DNA from: Pseudodesulfovibrio nedwellii
Lineage (GTDB): Bacteria; Desulfobacterota; Desulfovibrionia; Desulfovibrionales; Desulfovibrionaceae
DNA: 64,000 nt
Assembly (NCBI RefSeq): GCF_027923765.1
Contig: NZ_AP026709.1
Location: forward strand, 1,669,501 to 1,733,500
Direction of reading: 5' to 3'
The notes beneath the pieces are model-generated. The model searched no databases and was not told where the DNA came from. It saw nothing but the letters and a program-made list of their open reading frames with translations. The translations under genes were made by a program, and so were the position numbers. This document shows positions 18,424 through 28,739 of this stretch, one piece after another. Position 1 is the first letter of the stretch; every line of letters starts with the position of its first letter.

Positions 18424-18849
18424 TTATGCTGTGAGGGTAATCTCGCCAGCGGTGCTGTCGACTGTCGCCTCACCCGCCTGACTGAGGATTTCCATGCCTG
18501 CTTCATTAACACAGACAACGGGCATTTCCTTTTTGTAAAACTCACGCATAACCAACGGACCAGTCAAAAGGACCGTGTTGGTGCGAAGATTCACCAAAGC
18601 CTTTGGCGCTTTGCCAACCCGTGCCAGTTCGAGCAAGACCAATCCAGCCCCGCTGGACCCCTTGCCAAAAGGGAAGACAAGGATTTTATCGGCCATTGAC
18701 TGCCCGTATTGGTCGCTCAACGGATCTTGGATAATGCCCGTTTCAGGATCAACACCACCAATAAAACTCAATGGCTTGCGAGAAAACAAAACTTTACCGG
18801 CCACTTTCCCTTTGACAACACCTTTGCACTCAATTGTGGTTAATGCCAT
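18424..18849 (-). CDS. Aconitase X small (swivel) subunit, DUF126
   Basis: This 141-residue protein matches the swivelling domain of aconitase X. It has KVLFSRKPLSFIGGVDPETG near the N-terminus and FPFGKGSSGAG, the phosphate/substrate loop, in the middle. It overlaps the large subunit by 10 bp, as expected for a heterodimer. Bacterial two-subunit aconitase X includes cis-3-hydroxy-L-proline dehydratases; archaeal relatives dehydrate phosphomevalonate. The bacterial assignment is more likely here. Confidence 0.88.
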   Translation of the reverse strand: MALTTIECKGVVKGKVAGKVLFSRKPLSFIGGVDPETGIIQDPLSDQYGQSMADKILVFPFGKGSSGAGLVLLELARVGKAPKALVNLRTNTVLLTGPLVMREFYKKEMPVVCVNEAGMEILSQAGEATVDSTAGEITLTA

Positions 18850-20096
18850 GATTTCGCGCTCCTTTGCATTGTGCCGGCAACAGCAGTTTCAACACAATCT
18901 TCAAGACTTCCATACACCGGTTTAATTCCGCTATACGAAAAACAATATGTGCTAAATTTGCCGGAGTTACTCATAATCCCAGTAAAATTCCATCGGTCAA
19001 ACGGCGAAGACATGGGGCAGCCATCGGTGTAAATTTTCACACCGCAACGCCGCAAAGCCTCGTACATCCCATTTTTTTCCATGTGCTGTTTATTACAACG
19101 GTTGGTAAAAGCCCAAAACTCCATCGATGAGTGAACCGTTCGCCCTGCAAACGCTGTCAACAAGCTCTCACACTCGGCATGAGAAAGATGAGGGCAGCCA
19201 ACAGTAACCATATTGATTTCCTTGGGAGAGGAGTTGCTCATGCGTTCTTCTGATTCACGAAGACGTTCAGGAGTGACGATCACCACATCCTTGGGCTTTT
19301 TACCGTGAAAAGCCATTTCAAGAGTCTGCGCTTCTGGAGTCAGTCCGATAAGATGGAACAACCCCACACCGCCGGAAGAGGCGGAAGTCGCCGAGAATCG
19401 CTTCAAGCCATCAATTTTACTATGAAGAGGCAGCCCTTCCATTGCGCCAATCCGGTCGCCGACGATTTCACCATGTACATACCCAAGCATGTCATAAATG
19501 GCGTCATCTAAAAAATCATCCTCTTTAAATCCTTCAAGTTTAATAAGGACTTCCGCTCTACGATTTTCAGGACAATGCAAACCTTGATAAGGAACTCGCC
19601 CTGTCAAACCAGCACAAAGATCAAGTAAGCCGGCATACCGCTCAGTACGGGCACCGATGATAGAATTCACATAGTTCGTCGCGTTTGATTCTGCCCAGGC
19701 AACTTGTTCACCAAAACGAGGCACAAACCCCGCAAAATAGGGAGCGCAAGTCCATGAAGCAGAAGCGCCAAGGGAAGTGTGCGCTTTTTCGATACGTTTA
19801 TGGATTATGTATAATTCAGGATCAAATCGTTGCTCTTGCCACTTTTCCAAATCCATCAAACACGAATTCAACGAGGTCGGTACACAAAATTTTCCTCCCA
19901 GGTCGACGAGATGTTCCGCGAACTCCAAAGCGGCAAGTCCGCTATACCAAGCGCTGTCATCATGGACCATGGAAATGGAAATCATCTTTTCCGCCCCCAT
20001 GGTTTCACCAAGGTCGGTGAGAATACTCATCCCGATCCGTGCGGCCTCACCGAAGTCTCCATTCAACAAAGACTTGTCATAATCGGTTAAATACAT
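18840..20096 (-). CDS. Aconitase X catalytic subunit (cis-3-hydroxy-L-proline dehydratase-like), DUF521
   Basis: The 418 residues cover the whole aconitase X catalytic domain, including MVHDDSAWYSG, the Cys-containing CAGLTGRVPYQG and the C-terminal TDGCPMSSPFDRW. The retained cysteines fit the Fe-S ligands described for the family. Members dehydrate cis-3-hydroxy-L-proline to delta1-pyrroline-2-carboxylate. No proline racemase or pyrroline-carboxylate reductase adjoins, so the substrate is inferred from family alone. A weak -24/-12-like element lies 57 bp upstream. Confidence 0.85.
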   Translation of the reverse strand: MYLTDYDKSLLNGDFGEAARIGMSILTDLGETMGAEKMISISMVHDDSAWYSGLAALEFAEHLVDLGGKFCVPTSLNSCLMDLEKWQEQRFDPELYIIHKRIEKAHTSLGASASWTCAPYFAGFVPRFGEQVAWAESNATNYVNSIIGARTERYAGLLDLCAGLTGRVPYQGLHCPENRRAEVLIKLEGFKEDDFLDDAIYDMLGYVHGEIVGDRIGAMEGLPLHSKIDGLKRFSATSASSGGVGLFHLIGLTPEAQTLEMAFHGKKPKDVVIVTPERLRESEERMSNSSPKEINMVTVGCPHLSHAECESLLTAFAGRTVHSSMEFWAFTNRCNKQHMEKNGMYEALRRCGVKIYTDGCPMSSPFDRWNFTGIMSNSGKFSTYCFSYSGIKPVYGSLEDCVETAVAGTMQRSAKSWH

Positions 20097-20867
20097 TCCT
20101 TATTTCTCCTTACATTATATACCATGAAACATCTGTTGGTGTTTCTGGATATGGCAGGCAGCGTCCCACCCGATTTCCAAACAACCTTCACCAAATACGG
20201 CGCCTTTCACGACACTGTTTCAAACAGACTATATTTTTTGCTCAAACCATCGTACCGGATTAAGACACATCGTTCCATTTATTGAATATATTAACGTCCT
20301 TCCACTTTTGTCAACCAAAATCAAAAAGCCCTATCGCAAGCAATACTCATTTAAAATCATATAGTTAAACATATTGTGGCGGCCTGTTTCTAACTCTTAC
20401 TGTGCACAGGAGCACCATGACAATTCTCGGTTGATTCTTAATTTATTTTCTCTCTCCACTGCTCATTTCTTTTAAAAAAAAGGCCAATAGGATATCACCT
20501 CATTCCCTGCAGCACGCAAACGTTCTTTCAAATATTCCATGTAAAAAAACTTAAAAGTAAAATCTTCTAAGCCTTTACTTTCTTGTGGTGGAGCTGAGGA
20601 AAATCAAGCCCTCATCATCTTGAATAGCATTTTACACTCCATTATTGAGACGTTCCATCCTTTTTTGGCAGCATACACAGCATCATAAAACCATTATGAA
20701 TGTCTGTCTGCAGCGCTCTAATCGTGTGCTTTCGGTTTTTCAACGAGTTTGATGTACACATAAAAAAACAACTTAAAACATCAGTAGTGACTCAAGGAAA
20801 CGGATCTCATTTTTAATCATCCTGAAGCGCGGTTTTCATTGGCTCGACAGCATGCTACTTAAAACTC
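20097..20867. other. Intergenic region between divergent aconitase X and LuxR genes
   Basis: This 771-bp AT-rich region has no supported coding frame. It holds the candidate sigma-54 element at 20153 and a weak stem (AAAGTAAA...TTTACTTT) near 20551-20578. Nothing else stands out. Confidence 0.5.
20153..20168 (-). promoter_or_regulatory. Weak candidate -24/-12 promoter for aconitase X genes
   Basis: TGGGACGCTGCCTGCC on the minus strand keeps the GG and GC cores at the correct 10-bp spacing but has three mismatches to TGGCAC-N5-TTGCW. It is 57 bp before the start codon. Confidence 0.35.
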
Positions 20868-22082
20868 ATGGATGACTCGAAAACACAGACCATAACACTG
20901 ACCGAGCCTAGCGATGTTGTCGCAGTCTTGAATGACATCTTTCTCTATACGGACAATCATGGATTAGTGGTTAAGTCTAATGGTGCCAATTTTACATACC
21001 TTCCCAACACAGAAAAATGTGGACTTTTTTTCTGGGAAGCATTGCCTTTGAACACAGATTCTCTGGAAAGCACGTTAAATAAATACCCCCCTCTCGAAGT
21101 TCGGGAAATTTTTTGTGACAACCACAATAGCTTTCTGCTTAGGATCCTCCCATTACCTTCAATAGACTCCTCGCAAAACGGTTTTGTCATCGCGGCCACA
21201 GACAATCGCCCAGTTGAAGCTCTCTGTGAAAACTATGAAGAACGGCTTGAAAAAAAGACAATAGCGTGGTCGGATTCAATTACATTGTTCAACGCTTTCT
21301 TTGACACAGCGCTGGATGCAACGTTTCTTCTTGATGAAAATGGAGAAATCGTTGCAGCAAACAAGGCAGCACAAAAACAACACGTTAAGTCAGAGCAAGC
21401 TTTAACCGGTGAAAATTTCAAACGATTGGTGGGCAGACGTTTTTACGCAACCCTTCGCAACTCCATGCACACGCTTGATGCACAAGCAACGTGGACGGGA
21501 AATATTGTTGCCATTGATGGAGATGGGGAAGGATTTCCCGTAGCGGCCACTCTGCGCAAAATTGTTTTTTCCAACTATTCTCTCTTTCAACTTATTCTTC
21601 ATGATCTGACTGCCCATGTGGAACTCAAAGAACATCTGCAAGAAAAACAGGCCGAAGTGAAAGAAAAGGATATCGCACTTAAACAAGTTATTAACTCGGT
21701 GGAAAAAGACCGCCAGGAAATGCGCGAACAATTAACCAGCCAAGTCAAGAAACAGATGCTTCCAGCCCTGGAACGTCTCACCTCTTCAGACACCCCGGAA
21801 GTGCGAGAAGGATACAAGGCTGTGATTGAGGACCAATTGGTAGATATTGCAAATGACTCATCCGGTGAATTTGATTCAGAGTTATTACGTCTATCACCTC
21901 GTGAAATGGAAATTTGCCAACTTGTTCAGCTTGGTAGAAGTGGAAAAGATATAGCACAGCTTCTCACGATGTCGTTTGAAACAGTTCAAACTCATCGAAA
22001 GAACATACGAAAAAAGCTTGGGTTACGAGGATCAAAAGTACCATTATTTACCTATCTTCGCCAAAAGCCCTCACTCTCATAA
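20868..22082 (+). CDS. PAS-containing LuxR-type transcriptional regulator
   Basis: The 404 residues start with a poorly conserved sensor region (about 10-130). A PAS domain follows (about 143-250, with DTALDATFLLDENGEIVAAN), then a charged coiled coil (about 255-325) and a C-terminal LuxR helix-turn-helix (LSPREMEICQLV...SFETVQTHRKNIRKKLGL). No membrane helix or receiver domain is present, so it should sense a cytoplasmic signal. It stands alone between the aconitase X pair and proVWX. Its target is not evident. Confidence 0.85.
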   Translation: MDDSKTQTITLTEPSDVVAVLNDIFLYTDNHGLVVKSNGANFTYLPNTEKCGLFFWEALPLNTDSLESTLNKYPPLEVREIFCDNHNSFLLRILPLPSIDSSQNGFVIAATDNRPVEALCENYEERLEKKTIAWSDSITLFNAFFDTALDATFLLDENGEIVAANKAAQKQHVKSEQALTGENFKRLVGRRFYATLRNSMHTLDAQATWTGNIVAIDGDGEGFPVAATLRKIVFSNYSLFQLILHDLTAHVELKEHLQEKQAEVKEKDIALKQVINSVEKDRQEMREQLTSQVKKQMLPALERLTSSDTPEVREGYKAVIEDQLVDIANDSSGEFDSELLRLSPREMEICQLVQLGRSGKDIAQLLTMSFETVQTHRKNIRKKLGLRGSKVPLFTYLRQKPSLS

Positions 22083-22511
22083 TTCAGGTATTCCTGATTA
22101 GCTCAACCCCATCACATCCACTTGTTGGTCGTGTGTAGAGTCGTTTTCATAAGTAGTAAAAACACCTCGCATCACACCGAAACGTCATTTCTGAAGAGCC
22201 ACTAAAGGCCGTAACACTCGCCCCTATCGGGTATACCCGAATACCTGAAACATACCCTATACCCCCCCCTTGATAGAAACTGTTCTGGAATATAAGATTA
22301 ATGAATTGAAAATGCACCTTATTGGTTTATTTTCATATTCCCCAATATCTTATGTATATACCAAACCCAACATAACACCCTCGACTCTAACGAACGACAA
22401 AGGCCCCAGCTGCCTAGCGAGAATGAGTCGAATGTGCTGCTCGGCAATTCAGATGAAAGTTGAACAACCTTCATCCTTGGCGGGCGTGCAATATTGAACT
22501 ATGGAGAATTA
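22083..22511. other. Intergenic region upstream of proV
   Basis: This 429-bp AT-rich gap precedes the betaine transporter operon and presumably holds its promoter. No clear operator or riboswitch was recognised. Confidence 0.5.
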
Positions 22512-23729
22512 ATGGAAAAAATTCGCGTTGAAAATCTTTATAAGATATTTGGCAATAAGCCTCAAAAAGCTCTAGACATGCTTAATGATAATCATGACAA
22601 ACAGTCTGTCTTTGATGAAACCGGCATGACTGTAGGTGTGAACAATGCCTCATTTGCTATAGAAGCAGGAGAGATATTCGTCATCATGGGACTATCCGGT
22701 TCGGGCAAATCCACCATTGTCCGCATGCTCAACAGACTCATCGAACCGACCGCAGGCCGTGTTATTGTTGACGGACAAGATGTAACAGCCATGAACAATG
22801 AGGAATTGGTCAAATTTCGACTCCACAACATGAGCATGGTTTTCCAGTCGTTTGCACTTATGCCCCACCAAACGGTTCTTGATAACGCCGCATTCGGGTT
22901 AGAATTGGCCGGAGTAGAAAAAGAAAAACGTTACCAACGGGCTCGTGAAGCTCTGGCGCAAGTCGGACTCACAGGTTGGGAAGACCAATACCCAGATCAA
23001 CTCAGTGGTGGTATGCAGCAGCGCGTTGGACTGGCTCGCGGTTTGGCTGTTGACCCGGACATACTGCTGATGGATGAAGCTTTTTCCGCTTTAGATCCAC
23101 TCATTCGAACCGAAATGCAAGACGAATTGCTCAAGCTGCAGGAAGAACAGGAGCGCACTATTGTTTTTATCTCTCACGATCTCGACGAAGCCCTTCGTAT
23201 TGGCGACCGAATAGCCATCATGGAAGGTGGCAATGTCGTGCAGGTGGGCACTCCTGATGAAATTTTACAAAACCCGGCAAATGATTACGTTCGGGCATTT
23301 TTCCGAGGCGTGGACCCTACCAATGTGATCAGTGCCGGGGATATCGTAAGCGATACGCACCCAACCATTGTCATTACCAAAGAAGGCAGCCTCCGCACGG
23401 CCCATGAGATCCTCAGCAGAAGTGAACGTGAGCATGGCTATGTTCTCGACACAAAGCATCGTTTACTTGGCGTCATCTCATCAGAAGAGATTAGGGAAAC
23501 TTTGGAAAAAGGGATGCCGGACCAACCAATCAGCCAAGCGTATATCGATGATGCTGAACCGGTAAATTTTGATGAATCAATGCAGGATATCCTTCCGATG
23601 ATCGCATCCAGCCCTTGGCCTGTCCCAGTAATAGATGCCGACGGCGTCTTTAAAGGAGTGGTTTCCAAAAACCGATTTCTGCGAACGCTGCACTATGCGG
23701 AAGAAACTATCCATAAGTCGGGAGCATAA
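22512..23729 (+). CDS. proV: Glycine betaine/proline ABC transporter ATP-binding protein ProV
   Basis: This 405-residue ATPase has Walker A GLSGSGKST, the signature LSGGMQQRVGLAR, Walker B ILLMDEAFSALDP and two C-terminal CBS domains (about 285-400). CBS domains are typical of osmoregulated OpuA/ProV proteins, where they gate transport in response to ionic strength. ATG at 22512 is preferred over an upstream TTG because GGAG lies six bases before it. It leads proVWX. Confidence 0.95.
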   Translation: MEKIRVENLYKIFGNKPQKALDMLNDNHDKQSVFDETGMTVGVNNASFAIEAGEIFVIMGLSGSGKSTIVRMLNRLIEPTAGRVIVDGQDVTAMNNEELVKFRLHNMSMVFQSFALMPHQTVLDNAAFGLELAGVEKEKRYQRAREALAQVGLTGWEDQYPDQLSGGMQQRVGLARGLAVDPDILLMDEAFSALDPLIRTEMQDELLKLQEEQERTIVFISHDLDEALRIGDRIAIMEGGNVVQVGTPDEILQNPANDYVRAFFRGVDPTNVISAGDIVSDTHPTIVITKEGSLRTAHEILSRSEREHGYVLDTKHRLLGVISSEEIRETLEKGMPDQPISQAYIDDAEPVNFDESMQDILPMIASSPWPVPVIDADGVFKGVVSKNRFLRTLHYAEETIHKSGA

Positions 23730-23731
23730 TA

Positions 23732-24562
23732 ATGTTTGAAGAAGCGATAATTCCTCTTGATCAATGGGTTACCACCCTTGTCGACTGGCTTGTGGACGAC
23801 TATAGGGAGGTTTTCCAGCTCCTTAAATGGCCTATTGAGCAAATGCTCAACGGATTTGAACACGGACTTACAAGTCTGCATCCGCTCATTGTTATTCTTA
23901 TTATTGCGCTTGTGGCATTAAAATTCTCCGGGAAACGGCTAGCGGTTTTTAGCTACTTGGCAATGCTCATAATAGGATTTCTGGGACTTTGGGAAGACGC
24001 CATGGTGACTTTGGCCATGGTCTTGTCATCAGTAATTGTCTGCACAGTATTGGGTGTCCCCCTCGGAATCATGGCTGGTCGAAGCGACCATTTTGAAGCA
24101 GCACTCAGACCAGTATTGGATGCCATGCAAACCACGCCAGCGTTTGTTTATCTAGTTCCCATTGTCATGCTCTTTTCCGTGGGTAACGTGGCTGGTGTTC
24201 TTGCGACCATTATCTTTGCATTGCCCCCTATAATAAGACTGACTGGATTGGGAATACGACAAGTTCACCCGGAATTGGTCGAAGCTGCTCAAGCCTTTGG
24301 AGCCAGCCGTTGGCAAGTCCTGATTAAAGTACAAATCCCCCTTGCTTTGCCGACCATTTTGGCTGGCCTGAACCAAACTATAATGATGGCGCTTTCCATG
24401 GTGGTCATTGCTGCACTCATTGGCGCTGGCGGCCTTGGCTCCCCGGTTATTCTCGGTCTGAACACCTTGGATATAGGCCGTGCTGTGGTCGGTGGCGTCG
24501 GTATTGTGCTCATGGCAATCGTGCTGGATCGCATCACCCAATCAATTGCTCAAAAAAAGTAA
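23732..24562 (+). CDS. proW: Glycine betaine/proline ABC transporter permease ProW
   Basis: This 276-residue membrane protein has about six membrane helices after a hydrophilic N-terminal segment. The cytoplasmic coupling loop EAAQAFGASRWQVLIKVQIPLALP carries the EAA-type motif. The gene starts two bases after the proV stop. ProW forms the membrane channel for betaine or proline import. Confidence 0.95.
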   Translation: MFEEAIIPLDQWVTTLVDWLVDDYREVFQLLKWPIEQMLNGFEHGLTSLHPLIVILIIALVALKFSGKRLAVFSYLAMLIIGFLGLWEDAMVTLAMVLSSVIVCTVLGVPLGIMAGRSDHFEAALRPVLDAMQTTPAFVYLVPIVMLFSVGNVAGVLATIIFALPPIIRLTGLGIRQVHPELVEAAQAFGASRWQVLIKVQIPLALPTILAGLNQTIMMALSMVVIAALIGAGGLGSPVILGLNTLDIGRAVVGGVGIVLMAIVLDRITQSIAQKK

Positions 24563-24587
24563 TACAAATAGAATCTGAGGAGGTTCC

Positions 24588-25592
24588 ATGAAACTGTTGA
24601 AGATGACCCTCGCCGCAATTTGTGCGGTTCTGATCGTGTCCTCTGCCATGGCAATGGAAATGAAACCGGGTAAAGGGGTCACTCTGACGCCAGCCCGTGC
24701 TACCTGGAATACTGGTTTTTTCCAGGAAGCTCTGGCTCGCAAGGGCCTGGAAGAGTTGGGCTATAAGGTCAAAAAGACTAAAGATCTTTCCAACCCCATT
24801 GCCTACAAGTCCATCTATCTGGGAGACATCGACTACTGGTGCAACGGCAACTTTCCACTGCACAACGAACAACTTCCCAAGAATTTCGAAAAGAAAGCTG
24901 TGATCCTTGATCCGATCATTAAAGCTGGTGGAATGCAGGGCTACCTCGTCTCAAAGAAAGAAGTTGAAAAATACAACATCAAATCTCTTGATGATTTCAA
25001 ACGCCCTGAAGTGAAGAAAGCATTCGATTTAAACGATGACGGCAAAGCCGACCTCATTGCATGCCCTCCGGGCTGGGGTTGTGAAAAAGTCATCGCCCAG
25101 CACATGAAAGCGTTTGACTTGGACGATCATATCAACCCCGTCAAGGCCGCCTATGAAGCTGGTATGGCATCCGCATTGGGTGCTTACAAAGCTGGCAAGC
25201 CCGTTTTCTTTTATACTTGGACACCCAACTGGACTGTCTTCAAGTTTAAGCCTGGCAAGGACGTAATGTGGATCAATGTTCCGGCCGAGGGTAATACAGC
25301 CGGAGAAGTCTCTGGCGTCGAAGGAGCCGTCTCTGATCCCCTGAGAAATGGCTTCATGGTCTACGACATTACCGTTGTGGCGAATAAAAAATTCCTTGAA
25401 GAAAACCCTGCTGCGGCATCCTTCCTGAGCAGTTTCAAACTGACCATTGGTGACGTGAGCGCCCAGAATACCCGCATGAACGAAGGCGAAAAGTCCGATA
25501 GGGATATCGCAAAACACGTGGATGAATGGATCTCCAGCAATCAGGCCAAATGGGACAGCTGGCTCGACAGCGCCCGCAAGGCCGCTCAATAA
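24588..25592 (+). CDS. proX: Glycine betaine-binding periplasmic protein ProX
   Basis: This 334-residue protein has a signal peptide cleaved near AMAME and a mature OpuAC/ProX-type binding domain. The segment CPPGWGCEK matches the Trp-containing loop of E. coli ProX, and YTWTPNW supplies a further aromatic stretch. GAGGAGG lies just before the ATG. As the last gene of proVWX it is followed by two strong terminators. The system imports compatible solutes, pointing to a saline habitat. Confidence 0.94.
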   Translation: MKLLKMTLAAICAVLIVSSAMAMEMKPGKGVTLTPARATWNTGFFQEALARKGLEELGYKVKKTKDLSNPIAYKSIYLGDIDYWCNGNFPLHNEQLPKNFEKKAVILDPIIKAGGMQGYLVSKKEVEKYNIKSLDDFKRPEVKKAFDLNDDGKADLIACPPGWGCEKVIAQHMKAFDLDDHINPVKAAYEAGMASALGAYKAGKPVFFYTWTPNWTVFKFKPGKDVMWINVPAEGNTAGEVSGVEGAVSDPLRNGFMVYDITVVANKKFLEENPAAASFLSSFKLTIGDVSAQNTRMNEGEKSDRDIAKHVDEWISSNQAKWDSWLDSARKAAQ

Positions 25593-25663
25593 AGAGATTC
25601 TCCAAACGTCAATGCAGAGCCCTCCTCTCATGAGGCTCTCTGCGTGAGTTTCCAGCTCTTTAA

Positions 25664-25707
25664 AAGCCCCCCATGCCGAGAATTATTCGGCATAGGGGGC
25701 TTATTTT
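25664..25707 (+). terminator. Terminator 1 after proX
   Basis: AAGCCCCCCATGCCGA and a near-perfect complement form a stem of about 15 bp, followed by TTATTTTGTTG. Confidence 0.8.
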
Positions 25708-25768
25708 GTTGTAAAACAGAAAAGGAAAACCCCACAACTCAATTTCAATTCTTCACTTCTCCAAATCT

Positions 25769-25816
25769 AAAAGCTGCACCAGATACCCTCTCAAACTATC
25801 TGGTACAGCTTTTTTT
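25769..25816 (+). terminator. Terminator 2 after proX
   Basis: AAAAGCTGCACCAGATA pairs with TATCTGGTACAGCTTTT across an 11-nt loop, ending in a run of seven T. Confidence 0.8.
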
Positions 25817-25919
25817 CAGCAGACCGTCACCCCATACATTCCGGTCTGTGCCCCAGCCCTTCTCGAATTTTCATACACCACTTCAATACCGAGTAAGATA
25901 GACTTACGATTCCATGTTT

Positions 25920-28682
25920 TCAATTCACTGGATAATCGATTCTAACAGAGCATGCTTTGTATTCGGCCGTATCCGAAATCGGATCTGCAGCTGAATTAGT
26001 AAGCCAATTCGAATTATTCTTATAGAAATGAAACGCCATCCAAACCATTCCCTTAGGGACCTCATCCGTTACACGAGCTCGGACTGTGATGGTGCCACGC
26101 CTTGAGGTGAGTTGAATCATTTCACCAGTTTCAAAGCCCAACTGTTTGGCGTCAACAGGCGCGATATCGACTATTTCTTCGCTGAGCAAATCATTAAGTC
26201 CAATCGCGTTGGCTGTTTGCGAACTGCAATTGTAATGATAGAGTCTTCTGCCTGTACTCAAGATTAAAGGGTACTCCTTGTCAGGCGTCTCCGCAGATGG
26301 TGTCCAATCAACAGCTTGAAAATGAGCCTTCCCCTGTTTGAATTTTACGTCACGGAACAAATGCGGCGTATCCTTGAACAGATGCGGTGTACCGGGATGC
26401 AAAGAATGCGGAACCGGCCATTGCAACGATTCATTTTCCAATCGGTCATAGGTAATTCCATTCAGCATAGAGCATTGCGGCGCCATCTCATTGTCCCAGA
26501 TGTCCTGAGCACTGGAGGATTCCCAAGTGTCTCCCATGCGCTTTGCCAGCTCACGGAAAATCCACCAATTGGGCCGAGCCTCTCCAGGGGGAGGAGACAC
26601 CTTACGAACGCGGTTGACTCGACGTTCCGTATTAATGAATGTCCCGTCATCTTCGCTCCAGGCAGCGGATGGAAGAACTACGTCCGCATATTCGGTCGTT
26701 TTCGTAGGAAAGATGTCGTTACACACCATAAACTCGGCAGACGAGAGGCAACCGTGGACATGGTGCATGTCAGGTTCGGTTGTAGCCGGATCTTCACCGA
26801 AAACATAGAATCCACGAACCTTTTTTGTTTTCAAACCTTCGAGCATGGCGGGAAGCCGCAACCCCTCATAGCCGAGGAGGTTGCCAACATTCCACGCTTT
26901 TTGGAACTTCTTACGAGCAGCCGGGTTATGCACTTTCTCATAGCCGGGGAAAGAATCCGGCAGAGCACCTGCATCACATGCGCCCTGAACATTGTTTTGA
27001 CCTCGCAATGGGTTTACGCCCCCACCGGGTATACCAATGTTTCCAAGCAATAATTGCAAATTTGCGCAGCTGAACACGTTATGAACACCAGAAGTATGTT
27101 CCGTTATACCAAGAGTATATATAAGCATTGCGGGTTTTGATTCAGCCAACAGTCGTGCGAGATCAACGACTTGTTCAGCGGGAACTCCTGTGACCTTTTC
27201 GGCCTCTTCAGGAGTGTACCTGAGTACGGTTTCCTCAAGCTCATCAAAACCATCAACCCACTGCTCTACGTAATCCTTGTCATACAGATTTTCCGTGATC
27301 AAAACATTCATTATGGAGTTGATCAACGCGACATCAGAGCCGACTTTCAGCCGCAAGTGCATATTCGCCCACTCTGTAAGCTTGGTTGCCCGAGGATCAA
27401 CGACAACCAGTTTTGCACCTTTCTGAACGGCATTATGAACAAACGTCGCAACCACTGGATGGGCTACGGTCATGTTCGAGCCGATAACGAGTATTGTGCT
27501 CGCCTTTTCGATATCTTCAAAGTTATTAGACATTGCACCGGAACCAAGCATTGTCGTCAGACCGACGACCGATGGAGCGTGTCAGGTTCGTGCGCAATGA
27601 TCGATGTTGTTGGTGCCTATGGTCGCCCTAAAGAGCTTCTGCATGTTATATGAATCTTCGGTAATACTTCGGGCGCAACTCAAACCTGCAATTGCATCTG
27701 GACCGTATTCGTCACGAATCTCCATAAATTTGGAAGCAACAAGATCGAGAGCCTCATCCCATGACGCTTCCCTGAATTTCCCATTTTCCTTGATAAGAGG
27801 CGCTGTGAGGCGATTTTTGGAATAGATAAAATCGTATCCAAAGCGTCCCTTCACACACAATCGCCCCTTGTTTGGCGCAATATTTTCATCGGCTGTGACT
27901 TTGATGATCTTTTCGTCCTTAACGTGAAGGATCAACTGACAGCCAGTCCCGCAATATGGACATGTCGTCTGGACTTTTTTGACTTTTTTTTTAGTTATCC
28001 CAAGTGCTTTCTTGTCAAAAAGGGCTCCAACAGGACACGCCTCAATACATTGACCGCAATGGGTGCACTTTTCCATATCGACAGTTGGATGCCATGTTCC
28101 ATTAAAAGAATGACGGGAAATAGCGCTCTGGCCAATGTCCTGGCAGGTTGCGATGCATTGGCCGCATTTGATGCAACGACTATAATCTCGAGCAATAAAC
28201 GGAGAGCGATTGTCAACAACCGGCGTCTCAATTTCTAAGGGAACATCCCTAACAGGCACCTTGTGCTTCCCTGCCATTTTCTGAAGGACACACGCCCCTT
28301 TTGCCGGGCATTCGTGATCGTGCCACTCCATGTCCCTGGCTTCAAGATGGCCGGGTGCGCATTTCCCTTCCGGTAGCTTGGCTGTAAAACAGTTGTGCGC
28401 CCCGGTAGAAAAAATAGACGTCAATTTAGTTTTTCGAGCCTCAAAGACTTTGGGAGACTCGGTTGTGATGTTCAACCCTTCCACGGCAAGCGTGGTCGAT
28501 GTTGAAATCAACTCTCCCGTATCTATATTTTCAGCGATGCTGAGTTCACAACTATTGTCACAATAACATGTCTCGCTCTGGCACAAAGTCGGGATGCTGA
28601 TACCTGCCTGAGAGGCAACGTCCAGAAGTGTCTGATTCTCTCGGAATTCTATCTTCTTATCGTTTATAATGACGTGTCGCAT
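25920..28682 (-). CDS. fdhA: Selenocysteine-containing formate dehydrogenase alpha subunit, NuoG-like N-terminus
   Basis: The gene reads through an in-frame TGA (27582-27584) as Sec367, in the context CARTUHAPSV. This is the active-site signature of molybdenum/tungsten formate dehydrogenases. Upstream lie a 2Fe-2S domain (about 1-80), a His-Cys 4Fe-4S motif (about 85-125), two 4Fe-4S clusters (CIKCGQCIATC and CTHCGQCIEACP) and a further 4Fe-4S CPYCGTGC. Downstream lie the molybdopterin and MGD-binding domains, for a total of 920 residues. It has no Tat signal, so it is cytoplasmic, and oxidises formate to CO2. No NuoE/F-like partner adjoins. It should use formate released by AmiF, encoded in the same region. 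Confidence 0.94.
27545..27584 (-). promoter_or_regulatory. Bacterial SECIS element with UGA codon of fdhA
   Basis: Directly after the UGA the mRNA can form a stem GUCGU/ACGAC closed by a loop containing GGUCUG. The same apical GGUCUG loop occurs in the E. coli fdhF SECIS that binds SelB. The element lies inside the coding frame. Confidence 0.85.
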
Positions 28683-28739
28683 TGGTTATCCTTTGTATTA
28701 TATAAATAAAATATGTTATTCTGGAACTTTTATGCGTGG

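Larger units (their letters stand above)
25593..25919. other. Convergent intergenic region with tandem terminators
   Basis: This 327-bp region between the convergent proX and fdhA ends holds two plus-strand terminators, listed separately. A short stem (GCAGAGCC...GGCTCTCTGC) lies near 25612-25643. No coding frame is supported. Confidence 0.6.

Noticed and set aside
25920-28682. fdhA as a frameshifted or nonsense pseudogene
   Set aside because: The stop is TGA at the catalytic Sec position, the frame is preserved and a SECIS-like stem follows.
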